A stretch of 52,178 nucleotides of DNA from Fermentimonas sp. GTDB lineage: Bacteria; Bacteroidota; Bacteroidia; Bacteroidales; Dysgonomonadaceae. The notes beneath the pieces were generated by a model. That model saw only the letters and a list, made by a program, of their open reading frames with translations, made no database searches and was not told where the DNA came from. The translations under genes and the position numbers were made by a program. The DNA lies in the NCBI GenBank assembly GCA_028709385.1, contig JAQVXD010000016.1, positions 1 to 52,178 on the forward strand, in the 5' to 3' direction. How positions within the stretch are numbered: the stretch's first letter is position 1; each line of letters starts with the position of its first letter. Shown here in pieces: positions 26,032 to 33,732 of the stretch.

Positions 26032-27507
26032 TTACTCATTTGTTTCGTCTATTGACTGCTCTTCAGAGTTATTACTATCGTGTTCATGATCGTGTTCATG
26101 TTCATGTTCGTGATCATCATCATGCTCATGTTCACTGTGCAAATGCGAATGCTCAGTCATTATTTCGTTGAACTCTACCGAAGAAACCTTTTTGTCTATT
26201 ATTGTGATGTTTTCTTTCAGCCAATCAATTACCTTGTCTTCAGTAGCTTTCTCATAAAGGTTTTGTATTGTTTCTTCCTTTTCAAGCATGCTCTTTGTGT
26301 AATTTTGAAGAACATCATCAGGTAAGTTTGTCATACCATACTGTGCAAACTGTGCTCTTGCTACATCAGCAGCCAATGCTTCGATATCCTTGAATTCAAT
26401 TTTTATGTCATTGTCCTCAATAATCTTCTGTTTTACTACATGAAATTTCAAGTCTTCCAGAATTTTAGGATAATCTTCTTCAACCTGCTCCTCGGTTCTG
26501 TCTTCGCTTGATTCAAGCAGCCATCTTTTCAGGAATTCATCGGGAAACTTAACATCTTTCATTTGTTCAACGATGATAACTCTCATTTCATGAATGAATA
26601 GGTGATCAGCATTTGGCTTAAACTGCTTCCCAAGCTCTTCTTTTACTTTTGCTCTGAACTCTTCTTCAGTAGCAGCAACTCCTTCACCTAAGACACGGTC
26701 AAATAATTCTTGATTTAATTCAGCCTCCTTGTAACGAGTAATCTCATTTATATCAAAACGAAAATCAGAATTTAAATCTTTTATTTCTTCTTTAGTACTT
26801 TGCAGCAGTGAAGCCACTTCAGCCTCATTGTTATCGTAAGCAGTTTTAGGGTTGAAGATTATGCTGTCACCAACTTTCACTCCAATGAAATCACCTTTAA
26901 TAGTCTCATCTTTAAGGTAAGAAGGCATAAGGATAGCGTTTTCGATAACTAAACCGTCCTCTTTATCCGCACCGTTTTCTACTTCGGTAAGTATTCCTTT
27001 GATCAGGTCTGTTTCAACAGATTCTTCTTCAACCTTAAGATAGGTGCCGTAATTCTGTTTATATGAATCAATTTGCTTATCAAGCAGATCATCTTCCAAA
27101 TCTACGGTGTAATAGGTATGTTCAATCTCTTTACCCAGTGCCAGATCGAATTCGGGAGTCAAACCAATATTGAAATAGAACTTATATGTTTCATCTTTAT
27201 CTAAATCAACCTGCCTGTCCTCACTTTTGTCATTCAGAGGCTCACCAAGTATCTTCAGTTTATTATCACGTACAAAGTTACTTACCTCTTCTGTTACAAT
27301 TTTGTTGATTTCATCAATGAGTACTGATTTTCCATAAAGCTTTTGAATAACGCTTTTAGGAACTTTACCCTGGCGAAAACCCGGAATATCAGCTCTTTGT
27401 CTGAATTGATTTAACGACTTATTTACTTTTTCCTGATAATCAGCTTTTTCTATCTCAATAAGGATTGTACCGTTTACCTCGTCGGTTTTGTTAAGTGTTG
27501 ACTTCAT
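26032..27507 (-). CDS. tig: Trigger factor (ribosome-associated chaperone)
   Basis: A 491-residue chaperone that binds nascent chains at the ribosome exit. The ribosome-docking signature GFRQGKVP is at 43-50. The PPIase-like middle domain (about 150-250) is poorly conserved, as in other Bacteroidetes. The C-terminal arms continue to about residue 440. The unusual part is the tail: residues 453-477 are almost entirely His, Asp and Glu, with 11 histidines, before an acidic end. Metal-binding His-rich tails occur on some nickel-related chaperones, but I infer nothing beyond possible metal binding. It is followed by clpP and clpX, as in many bacteria, and has a good promoter upstream. Confidence 0.94.
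   Translation of the reverse strand: MKSTLNKTDEVNGTILIEIEKADYQEKVNKSLNQFRQRADIPGFRQGKVPKSVIQKLYGKSVLIDEINKIVTEEVSNFVRDNKLKILGEPLNDKSEDRQVDLDKDETYKFYFNIGLTPEFDLALGKEIEHTYYTVDLEDDLLDKQIDSYKQNYGTYLKVEEESVETDLIKGILTEVENGADKEDGLVIENAILMPSYLKDETIKGDFIGVKVGDSIIFNPKTAYDNNEAEVASLLQSTKEEIKDLNSDFRFDINEITRYKEAELNQELFDRVLGEGVAATEEEFRAKVKEELGKQFKPNADHLFIHEMRVIIVEQMKDVKFPDEFLKRWLLESSEDRTEEQVEEDYPKILEDLKFHVVKQKIIEDNDIKIEFKDIEALAADVARAQFAQYGMTNLPDDVLQNYTKSMLEKEETIQNLYEKATEDKVIDWLKENITIIDKKVSSVEFNEIMTEHSHLHSEHEHDDDHEHEHEHDHEHDSNNSEEQSIDETNE
26077..26151 (-). repeat. His/Asp/Glu low-complexity repeat in the tig 3' end
   Basis: The DNA alternates short CAT/GAT/GAA-type codons, encoding runs such as HEHEHEHDHEH (residues 453-477 of trigger factor). 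Codon-level repetition suggests growth by slippage, so copy number may vary between strains. Confidence 0.8.
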
Positions 27508-27576
27508 TTGAAATGGATTATTTTATTCAAAGTCGGTTAAATTCAACCGTTTGAAACATTTTTTTAAACAAGAGTG

Positions 27577-27607
27577 CAAAATTAGTGTTATTCTTTCAAA
27601 TTGCAAA
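27577..27607 (-). promoter_or_regulatory. Promoter of tig (-33 and -7)
   Basis: On the minus strand TTTG (27604-27607), a 19-base spacer, then TAATTTTG (27577-27584) match both elements of the Bacteroidetes consensus at the preferred distance. The predicted leader is about 65 bases. Confidence 0.65.
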
Positions 27608-27641
27608 AAATATTTTGTAGTCCTGTCAAAAGTAATTCTAT

Positions 27642-27649
27642 TATCTTTG
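27642..27649 (+). promoter_or_regulatory. Candidate -7 box for the CPBP protease gene
   Basis: TATCTTTG fits TAnnTTTG and predicts a leader of about 35 bases. A TTTG at 27614-27617 is 24 bases away, longer than usual. Confidence 0.5.
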
Positions 27650-27687
27650 TAGTTTGATACAATTATCTATACAAAAGAACATTTAGG

Positions 27688-28602
27688 ATGCGTCCATTAT
27701 TAACATCGGCTTCACCGGGATTTAAAATTGCTTATCTTTTTTTATTTCTGTTAATTGGAGTTTTTATTGCAGGAATATTCACGAGATTAACGTTGATGAT
27801 CCCTTTCATTGATAGTTTTGGGGATATTTCAGAGATATACGTCACCCAAATTATGCAATCTGTATTTGCAATTGCTCTTCCCTCATTTTTAATCGTATCA
27901 TGGACAAATGAAAAGCCATTGCACTATCTTAAAGTTGTTCAAGATGATAAATTATCATCTAAAATGATATTTGCACTTTTTGCTTTTATATTCTCTTATT
28001 CTTTTGCTTCATTTCTTGCACAATTGAACGAAGGTATGATATTGCCGGAGAGTATGAAAAATATTGAGGAAATGATGAGATCAATGGAGGATGCAGCTCT
28101 GGAAACAACCGACCTGCTGCTGTCCGGTAAATCATTAGGTTCACTTATAATGAATCTTATTGTTGTGGCCGGTTTTGCTGCAATATCAGAAGAGTTGTTT
28201 TTTCGTGGGGCACTACAACAGTTTATTCACGAGAAGTTTAAAAATGAGCATGCTACTGTATGGCTGACTGCACTTATTTTCAGTATGGTTCACTTTCAGT
28301 TTTATGGTTTCTTGCCAAGATTATTTTTAGGAGCAATACTGGGCTACCTGTTTATTTATACTAAAAACTTATGGGCGCCAATTTTATTCCATTTCCTTAA
28401 TAATGCAACTGTAATAATAATAAATTTCTTCTGGAGCGACAGTGAGTGGTATAAAAATATAGAAGAAACAGCTATTACTCCTGTTTTTGTTGGTATAGCT
28501 GTAGTTAGCCTGTTGCTTACTATAACCCTGTTTTGGATATACAATAATCGAACATCAAAAAATATTTATAATGATACAAATTCAGAATACAATAATATCT
28601 GA
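27688..28602 (+). CDS. CPBP family intramembrane glutamic endopeptidase
   Basis: A 304-residue membrane protease of the CPBP (CAAX protease and bacteriocin-processing, ABI) family. The active-site motifs are intact: EELFFRG (168-174, paired glutamates then arginine), FSMVHFQFYG with His202, and HFLNNA with His235 and Asn238. About seven or eight membrane helices are visible. Bacterial members process membrane proteins or confer immunity to self-made peptides; no bacteriocin genes are nearby. The gene overlaps the next one by 32 bases, so the two are translated from the same message. The substrate is unknown. Confidence 0.88.
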   Translation: MRPLLTSASPGFKIAYLFLFLLIGVFIAGIFTRLTLMIPFIDSFGDISEIYVTQIMQSVFAIALPSFLIVSWTNEKPLHYLKVVQDDKLSSKMIFALFAFIFSYSFASFLAQLNEGMILPESMKNIEEMMRSMEDAALETTDLLLSGKSLGSLIMNLIVVAGFAAISEELFFRGALQQFIHEKFKNEHATVWLTALIFSMVHFQFYGFLPRLFLGAILGYLFIYTKNLWAPILFHFLNNATVIIINFFWSDSEWYKNIEETAITPVFVGIAVVSLLLTITLFWIYNNRTSKNIYNDTNSEYNNI

Positions 28603-29161
28603 CGATATATTTAAAGAACACTTTATTTGCGACCTTTGCAAATGTAAAGGACAATGCTGTGTAGACGGTGAGTCGGGTGCTCCTCTAGAACACCACGAAT
28701 TTGAGGATATTAACGAAATCCTTCCTGAAATCTGGGACGATCTTTCACCTGCTGCCCAAGAGTTAATTAATGAGCAGGGCATTGCATATACCGATTATGA
28801 CGGTGAACTTGTGACATCTATTATTAAAGGAAGAGAATGTGTCTTTACCTATTTTGATGAGAACGGTGTATGTAAATGTTCAATAGATAATGCATATCGC
28901 GAAGGTCGCATTAGCGTTCAAAAGCCAATCTCTTGCCATCTTTATCCTATAAGACTTAAAGAATATGTGGAATTTACGGCAGTAAACTATCATAAATGGT
29001 CGGTCTGTGAGCCTGCAACTGTTCTTGGACGACAAAAAGGATTACCTCTTTTTCAGTTCCTGAAAGAACCTTTGATTCGAAAATTTGGAGAAGAATGGTA
29101 CGATGAGGTGTGTGAAGCTGCGAAGCTAATAGAAAAAAACGAAGAAAACAGTTGTAAATAG
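28571..29161 (+). CDS. DUF3109 family cysteine-rich protein
   Basis: A 196-residue soluble protein of unknown function, conserved through Bacteroidetes. It opens with the family start MIQIQNTIIS and a metal-binding-like cluster C20-x2-C-x-C-x3-C-C (CDLCKCKGQCC), then VDGESGAPLEHHEFEDI. Later blocks are RECVFTYF, NGVCKCSIDNAYREG and ISCHLYPIRLKEY. The regularly placed cysteines suggest a zinc or iron-sulphur site, as in the YkgJ-type clusters, though this is inference. The start is fixed by the family N-terminus, so the 32-base overlap with the CPBP gene is real. The pairing of the two genes gives no functional clue. Confidence 0.85.
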   Translation: MIQIQNTIISDDIFKEHFICDLCKCKGQCCVDGESGAPLEHHEFEDINEILPEIWDDLSPAAQELINEQGIAYTDYDGELVTSIIKGRECVFTYFDENGVCKCSIDNAYREGRISVQKPISCHLYPIRLKEYVEFTAVNYHKWSVCEPATVLGRQKGLPLFQFLKEPLIRKFGEEWYDEVCEAAKLIEKNEENSCK

Positions 29162-29181
29162 AAATCTTTGTTTTATTTTTG
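29152..29181 (+). promoter_or_regulatory. Promoter of the TetR gene
   Basis: TTG (29152-29154), a 19-base spacer, then TATTTTTG (29174-29181) fit the Bacteroidetes consensus with a shortened -33. The -7 box overlaps the left arm of the dyad at 29179-29205. Confidence 0.55.
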
Positions 29182-29205
29182 CACATATATATTTAAATTG
29201 TGCAA
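29179..29205. promoter_or_regulatory. Candidate TetR operator
   Basis: Seven-base arms TTGCACA (29179-29185) and TGTGCAA (29199-29205) around 13 AT-rich bases. The left arm overlaps the -7 box and the right arm ends four bases before the GTG start, so a bound dimer would block the promoter. This is a typical autoregulatory arrangement for TetR proteins. Confidence 0.5.
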
Positions 29206-29208
29206 TAA

Positions 29209-29799
29209 GTGACATCAGCAATTTCAAAAACCAAAAAAGATTTAATAGACGTAGCACGGCAACTTTTCGCAAAGAACGGTGTCGAAAGTACGACTATGAA
29301 CGATATTGCTAAAGCGTCTCAACGTGGCAGGCGAACTTTATATACATATTTTAGCAGTAAAAATGATATATATAAAGCTGTAATTGAGTCAGAGCTTGAT
29401 GTTTTATACAAAAAACTGGACGAAGTTATTCGGCGTGATATGCCGGCAGATGACAAATTGATAATGCTGGCTTTTACACGACTAAACGCCATAAAAGAGG
29501 TCGTTACCCGCAATGGAACTCTTAAAGCAGATTTTTTCAGAGATATATGGCAGGTAGAAACAGTACGGAAAGGCTTCGATAATAAAGAGATTTATTACCT
29601 TGAAGTCATTCTCAGAGACGGGTTTGAAAAGGGAATATTTCATATTAAAGATATTAAGCAGACAGCGGAAATATTGCATTATGCTTTTAAAGGATTAGAA
29701 GTCCCAACTATCAGAGGTGCTCTTAAGCTCGATTACAGTAAAAAGGGAGACAGGGAGTTAATATCTAATCTTATTTTTAAAGGCCTTTATTCTCACTGA
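29209..29799 (+). CDS. TetR/AcrR family transcriptional regulator
   Basis: A 196-residue one-component repressor. The N-terminal helix-turn-helix is clear: ISKTKKDLIDVARQLFAKNG, then TTMNDIAKAS and GRRTLYTYFSSKNDIYKAV (about 28-58). The C-terminal ligand domain is variable and gives no substrate hint. The only possible start upstream of the domain is the GTG at 29209, which follows an in-frame TAA directly. The next ATG would remove half of the DNA-binding domain. A dyad over the promoter suggests autoregulation. The following fabG-like gene is 63 bases away without an obvious promoter, so the regulator may control it and could respond to an acyl compound. Confidence 0.88.
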   Translation: MTSAISKTKKDLIDVARQLFAKNGVESTTMNDIAKASQRGRRTLYTYFSSKNDIYKAVIESELDVLYKKLDEVIRRDMPADDKLIMLAFTRLNAIKEVVTRNGTLKADFFRDIWQVETVRKGFDNKEIYYLEVILRDGFEKGIFHIKDIKQTAEILHYAFKGLEVPTIRGALKLDYSKKGDRELISNLIFKGLYSH

Positions 29800-29862
29800 T
29801 AAGTACTCTGTTTCACTTATAATTTATAAAATCAAAACTAATTAATCAGAAACAACATTCAT

Positions 29863-30609
29863 ATGAAATTATTAGAAGGTAAAACTGCGCTTATAACCGG
29901 TGCTGCACGTGGCATTGGTAAAGCTATTGCATTAAAGTTCGCATCTGAAGGCGCAAATATTGCATTTACAGATTTAGTTATTGATGAAGTAGGTCAAGCA
30001 ACCGAGCACGAAATCTCTTCTATGGGAGTTAAGTGTAAAGGTTATGCATCAAATGCTGCCAATTTTGATGAGTCGCACAAAGTAGTAGACGAAGTAATGA
30101 AAGATTTTGGCAGAATAGACATTCTTATTAATAATGCAGGTATCACTAAAGACGGTCTCATTATGAGAATGAGCGAGCAACAGTGGGATGCAGTTATTAA
30201 TGTGAATCTCAAGTCAGCTTTCAATTTCATTCACGCAGTAACACCGGTAATGATGCGTCAGAAATCAGGAAGCATAGTTAATATGAGTTCTGTTGTAGGT
30301 GTTTCAGGAAATGCAGGTCAGGCAAACTATTCTGCTTCAAAAGCCGGTATGATCGGACTTGCTAAATCAACTGCAAAAGAACTTGGTTCACGTGGAATTC
30401 GTGCAAACGCAATAGCACCAGGTTTCATTATTACTGAAATGACCGGACAACTTTCTGAAGATGTTCAAAAAGAATGGACAAAGCAAATCCCACTAAGGCG
30501 TGGAGGTACACCCGAAGATGTTGCGAATGTTGCACTATTCCTTGCATCTGACCTCTCTTCGTACGTTAGCGGGCAGGTAGTAAATGTCTGTGGAGGAATG
30601 AACAGCTAA
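29863..30609 (+). CDS. fabG: 3-oxoacyl-[ACP] reductase FabG-like SDR
   Basis: A 248-residue NADPH-dependent short-chain dehydrogenase, tetrameric in known homologues. The cofactor motif TGAARGIG is at 12-19, NNAG at 90-93, and the catalytic residues Ser143, Tyr156 and Lys160 are in SSVVG and YSASK. The C-terminal GQVVNVCGGM stretch is typical of FabG, which reduces 3-oxoacyl-ACP in fatty acid elongation. FabG paralogues are frequent, so the exact substrate is not proven. It follows a TetR gene and precedes an RluA-type gene by one base, so it is probably co-transcribed with both. Confidence 0.9.
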   Translation: MKLLEGKTALITGAARGIGKAIALKFASEGANIAFTDLVIDEVGQATEHEISSMGVKCKGYASNAANFDESHKVVDEVMKDFGRIDILINNAGITKDGLIMRMSEQQWDAVINVNLKSAFNFIHAVTPVMMRQKSGSIVNMSSVVGVSGNAGQANYSASKAGMIGLAKSTAKELGSRGIRANAIAPGFIITEMTGQLSEDVQKEWTKQIPLRRGGTPEDVANVALFLASDLSSYVSGQVVNVCGGMNS

Positions 30610-30610
30610 T

Positions 30611-31291
30611 ATGAATGTTCTCTACGAAGACAATCATATAATTATAATAAATAAAGCAGCCGGTGAAATCGTCCAGGGCGATAAAACCGGTGATAGACCG
30701 TTGTCGGACATTGTTAAAGAGTATCTTAAAGAGAAATACAACAAGCCCGGCAACGTTTTTTGCGGGGTCACTCATCGTCTTGACAGGCCAACCAGTGGGG
30801 TAGTGGTATTTGCAAAAACCAGTAAGGCGCTGTCCAGACTCAACGAGATGTTCAGAAATGATTCTGTTGATAAGATATATTGGGCAATAGTAAAAAACCG
30901 ACCTCCTAAAACAGAGGACAAATTAATTCATTATCTTATCAAAAACGAAAAAAATAATAAGTCAACTGCTTACGATACAGCAAAACCAAACACAAAAAAA
31001 GCTGTGATGCACTACAGATTAATCAGTACATCACAGAATTATAGTCTGCTGGAAGTTAACCTCGAGACCGGGCGTCATCATCAGATCAGGTGCCAGTTGG
31101 CTAAAATAGGCTGTCCGGTCAAAGGTGACCTTAAATATGGTGCAGATCGTTCAAATCCCGACGGAAGTATAAGTCTGCACGCAAGAAGTATCTCTTTTAT
31201 CCACCCGGTTTCTAAAGCAAAAATAGAAATTACTGCTCCCGTCCCTGAGGATAATCTCTGGAAAACATTCGAAGAATCAGTTAACAGCTAA
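30611..31291 (+). CDS. RluA family pseudouridine synthase
   Basis: A 226-residue RNA-modifying enzyme that isomerises specific uridines in rRNA or tRNA. The catalytic block HRLDRPTSGVVVFAKT (55-70) contains Asp58, and ETGRHHQIRCQLA with the conserved arginine is near 155. It has no N-terminal S4 domain, so it belongs to the short subgroup (TruC/RluA-like). The target uridine cannot be read from sequence. The start codon lies one base after the fabG stop. Its 3' end meets the DUF4412 gene with only three bases between the stops and no visible terminator. Confidence 0.9.
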   Translation: MNVLYEDNHIIIINKAAGEIVQGDKTGDRPLSDIVKEYLKEKYNKPGNVFCGVTHRLDRPTSGVVVFAKTSKALSRLNEMFRNDSVDKIYWAIVKNRPPKTEDKLIHYLIKNEKNNKSTAYDTAKPNTKKAVMHYRLISTSQNYSLLEVNLETGRHHQIRCQLAKIGCPVKGDLKYGADRSNPDGSISLHARSISFIHPVSKAKIEITAPVPEDNLWKTFEESVNS

Positions 31292-31294
31292 AAA

Positions 31295-32104
31295 TCATCT
31301 GATCCTAACATCGGTGGAAGACTCTTCAAATGAGACGCATTCCATTGTCATGCTGCTGTCATTATTTTTGCTTTTATTCAATTTATCATCCATTTCCATA
31401 TACATCATGAGACCGTTCTCATACTTTTTTGCAAATGCTTTCATCTCCTTAGACATTTTTCCTAATCCCTGACCTTCGGTATTTCCAAACCGGACATCTA
31501 TTTCGGGAGCAAAATAGACTATGATTTTATTCTCTTCATTTTCCATCTGAAATCCTTTGCAATTATATCCGAGAAATTCACGATCAGGCAGCTCACTGAA
31601 AGTATAGTTGAGATTTTCATCTATTTCATCTTCATTTAATTCATTATCAGTATTAAACTCCCTTGCAATTACTGTTTCATCCGACTTAATTATGAAGGTG
31701 TTCTTCGGGCTGTCTAAAATCATAACCATTTCCGGTGAAGCTTCAGTTTTTATACCGATATATGGTTCATTTTTGTTGAAAAGGTAGTTCATTCTCATTT
31801 CTTCTCCCTGTGAAGACATTTTTAATGTGTAATCATAGTCAAAATGATAAGCTTCCGGCAGTTGAGAAAGATCAACTGATTTTCCACCCATATTAAACAG
31901 ACCTTCCATATTTGGATTAAGTACCTTATCCATTGCATCCGCAGTCTTTTCTGCAGCTTTGTCTGCAGCTTTGTCCACTACCACGTTCTCAGCACTTTCA
32001 AGTACTTTGTTTTTTAATCTGTTAAGAAACTGAGCATTTGCACTGTTTACAAAACCAAATGCGAAAGTAACTGAAAACAGAATAAATAATTTTACTATTT
32101 TCAT
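31295..32104 (-). CDS. DUF4412 domain secreted protein
   Basis: A 269-residue exported protein of unknown function, found mainly in Bacteroidetes. A signal peptide is clear (MKIVKLFILF, hydrophobic core, ANA-Q cleavage near residue 24). The next 40 residues form an Ala/Lys/Asp-rich amphipathic helix (LESAENVVVDKAADKAAEK). The rest matches the DUF4412 pattern of short beta strands: YHFDYDYTLKMSSQGEEMRMNY, EMVMILDSPKNTFIIK, FLGYNCKGF and IIVYFAPEIDVRFG. It is likely periplasmic or outer-membrane associated. It lies 76 bases downstream of the DUF4870 gene on the same strand. Confidence 0.8.
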   Translation of the reverse strand: MKIVKLFILFSVTFAFGFVNSANAQFLNRLKNKVLESAENVVVDKAADKAAEKTADAMDKVLNPNMEGLFNMGGKSVDLSQLPEAYHFDYDYTLKMSSQGEEMRMNYLFNKNEPYIGIKTEASPEMVMILDSPKNTFIIKSDETVIAREFNTDNELNEDEIDENLNYTFSELPDREFLGYNCKGFQMENEENKIIVYFAPEIDVRFGNTEGQGLGKMSKEMKAFAKKYENGLMMYMEMDDKLNKSKNNDSSMTMECVSFEESSTDVRIR

Positions 32105-32180
32105 TTTGTTTGATTGTTAAACTATAATTTTGTAAATACTTGCTTCAATAGATATTTCGCCGTCAAACAGTCTTAAACCC

Positions 32181-32516
32181 TTATATAGATTTAAACCATT
32201 CTTCAAATTTCTCGCCAATGATGGGAACTACTTTTTCTTTCCCATTTACTGCATTTAATAGTCCTACTATCCACATATATAAAAGTACGAAAAAGCCGAC
32301 TATACTGATTATCCATCCAAGTATCGGAATTATGTTAACAATACCCAGAGCTACACTGGTTAAAACAATACCTAAAGATTGCCGTATATGAAATAAAGCA
32401 AACGGTTCTTTTTTCTCATTGTTCATTACAAAGGCAATTACTAATCCTATAACGGTAAGATAGGATATAATGGCAATGTTTTTGCCGGGTACATCATTAG
32501 TTACTTCTGTTTCCAT
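32181..32516 (-). CDS. DUF4870 / Tic20-like small membrane protein
   Basis: A 111-residue membrane protein with three predicted helices. The pattern of IAIISYLTVIGLVIAF, the basic and acidic EKKEPFALFHIRQSLG block, and a C-terminal double helix containing IIPILGWIISIVG matches DUF4870, a Tic20-related family of unknown function. In that family FALFHIRQS is the most conserved part. A two-element promoter lies upstream at 32653-32681. It precedes DUF4412 by 76 bases and may share its transcript. Confidence 0.78.
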   Translation of the reverse strand: METEVTNDVPGKNIAIISYLTVIGLVIAFVMNNEKKEPFALFHIRQSLGIVLTSVALGIVNIIPILGWIISIVGFFVLLYMWIVGLLNAVNGKEKVVPIIGEKFEEWFKSI

Positions 32517-32652
32517 GATTTTTGTTTTATTTAATTAAATATAATTTCCCTCTTCATAAAAGGGGTGTTGAATGCTACAGTATATTATTGGTGAGTTTGT
32601 TCAATCACCTAACTTTCACTACTTAACGTATTAGATAAAAAATAGTTTTACT

Positions 32653-32681
32653 CAAATATAAAAAGATGAAAATTTAACAAA
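32653..32681 (-). promoter_or_regulatory. Promoter of the DUF4870 gene
   Basis: On the minus strand TTTG (32678-32681), a 17-base spacer, then TATATTTG (32653-32660). The predicted leader is about 130 bases. I see no riboswitch-like structure in it. Confidence 0.55.
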
Positions 32682-32761
32682 TAAACTGATTTGTGAGCGT
32701 AATACATTATCCTCCAATGATCAATAATATTCTTTTCTTTCCTGCTTTTACATAAAAACAT

Positions 32762-32769
32762 TACATTTG
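32762..32769 (+). promoter_or_regulatory. Candidate -7 box for the nucleotidyltransferase gene
   Basis: TACATTTG fits TAnnTTTG and predicts a leader of about 25 bases. No -33 TTTG at the usual spacing. Confidence 0.5.
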
Positions 32770-32798
32770 CATAAGAGATAAAATTAAAAAAATAATAA

Positions 32799-33701
32799 AT
32801 GAAACCTACATTATTTGTATTAGCAGCAGGGATGGGCAGTCGCTATGGCGGACTAAAACAGTTAGACGGGGTGGGCCCTCATGGTGAAACCATTATGGAC
32901 TATTCAATTTATGATGCTGTAAATGCCGGTTTTGGAAAACTGGTTTTCGTAATCCGTAAATCCTTTGAACAAGATTTCAGGGATAAAATTGTTAACAAGT
33001 ACGAGAAAAAGATACCGGTAGAACTGGTATTCCAGGAGCCCGATAAGTTACCAGATGGATTTAAACCAAATCCTGAAAGAGTTAAACCATGGGGCACAAA
33101 TCATGCTGTTATGATGGGTAAAGATGTAATTAAGGAACCTTTTGCGGTTATTAATGCTGATGACTTTTACGGCAGGGAGAGCTTTAAGATTCTGGCAGAT
33201 TCTCTTTCAGTATTAGATAATAGTGAAAACAGATATTGTATGGTAGGTTACCGGGTTGGAAACACCCTTTCTGAGAGTGGTACTGTTGCACGAGGTGTTT
33301 GTGAAACAGACGAAAACGGTAACCTTACCGGAGTGGTAGAACGCACACAAATTAAGCGTGTTGACGGTAAAGTCAGTTATAAAGATGAAAATGATGAATG
33401 GATTGCTATTGATGACAACACACCTGTATCAATGAATATGTGGGGTTTCACACCGGATTACTTCAAATATTCTGATGATTATTTTATTAATTTTCTGAGA
33501 GAAAATCAGGATAATATCAAGGCTGAGTTTTTTATTCCTTTGCTGGTAAATCATCTGATAGTAAATAAAACAGCTACAGTTAAGGTGCTTGATACTCCGT
33601 CAAAATGGTTTGGAGTTACATATGCAGATGATCGTCCTGATGTAGTGGCAAAATTAAAAGAACTGTCTGATAATGGTACTTATCCCAATCCTTTGTGGTA
33701 A
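32799..33701 (+). CDS. Sugar-phosphate nucleotidyltransferase family protein
   Basis: A 300-residue cytosolic GT-A-fold nucleotidyltransferase. The nucleotide-binding signature LAAGMGSRYGGLKQLDGVG is at 8-26. VINADDFYG around 118-126 is the metal-binding DD region, and MVGYRVGNTLSESGTVARG follows. These features fit NTP:sugar-1-phosphate transferases related to glucose-1-phosphate thymidylyltransferase or UTP-glucose-1-phosphate uridylyltransferase, but the LKQLDGVGPHGETIMDYS start marks a distinct Bacteroidetes-rich subgroup with unknown sugar. It has its own promoter and stands 31 bases before the CNNM/CorC gene, which gives no pathway clue. Confidence 0.82.
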   Translation: MKPTLFVLAAGMGSRYGGLKQLDGVGPHGETIMDYSIYDAVNAGFGKLVFVIRKSFEQDFRDKIVNKYEKKIPVELVFQEPDKLPDGFKPNPERVKPWGTNHAVMMGKDVIKEPFAVINADDFYGRESFKILADSLSVLDNSENRYCMVGYRVGNTLSESGTVARGVCETDENGNLTGVVERTQIKRVDGKVSYKDENDEWIAIDDNTPVSMNMWGFTPDYFKYSDDYFINFLRENQDNIKAEFFIPLLVNHLIVNKTATVKVLDTPSKWFGVTYADDRPDVVAKLKELSDNGTYPNPLW

Positions 33702-33732
33702 TACATACAAGTAATTATACTTATTTGATATT

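Noticed and set aside
26077-26151. A CRISPR-like or satellite repeat
   Set aside because: The periodicity is codon-scale and in frame within tig; it encodes the His/Asp/Glu tail and has no spacers.
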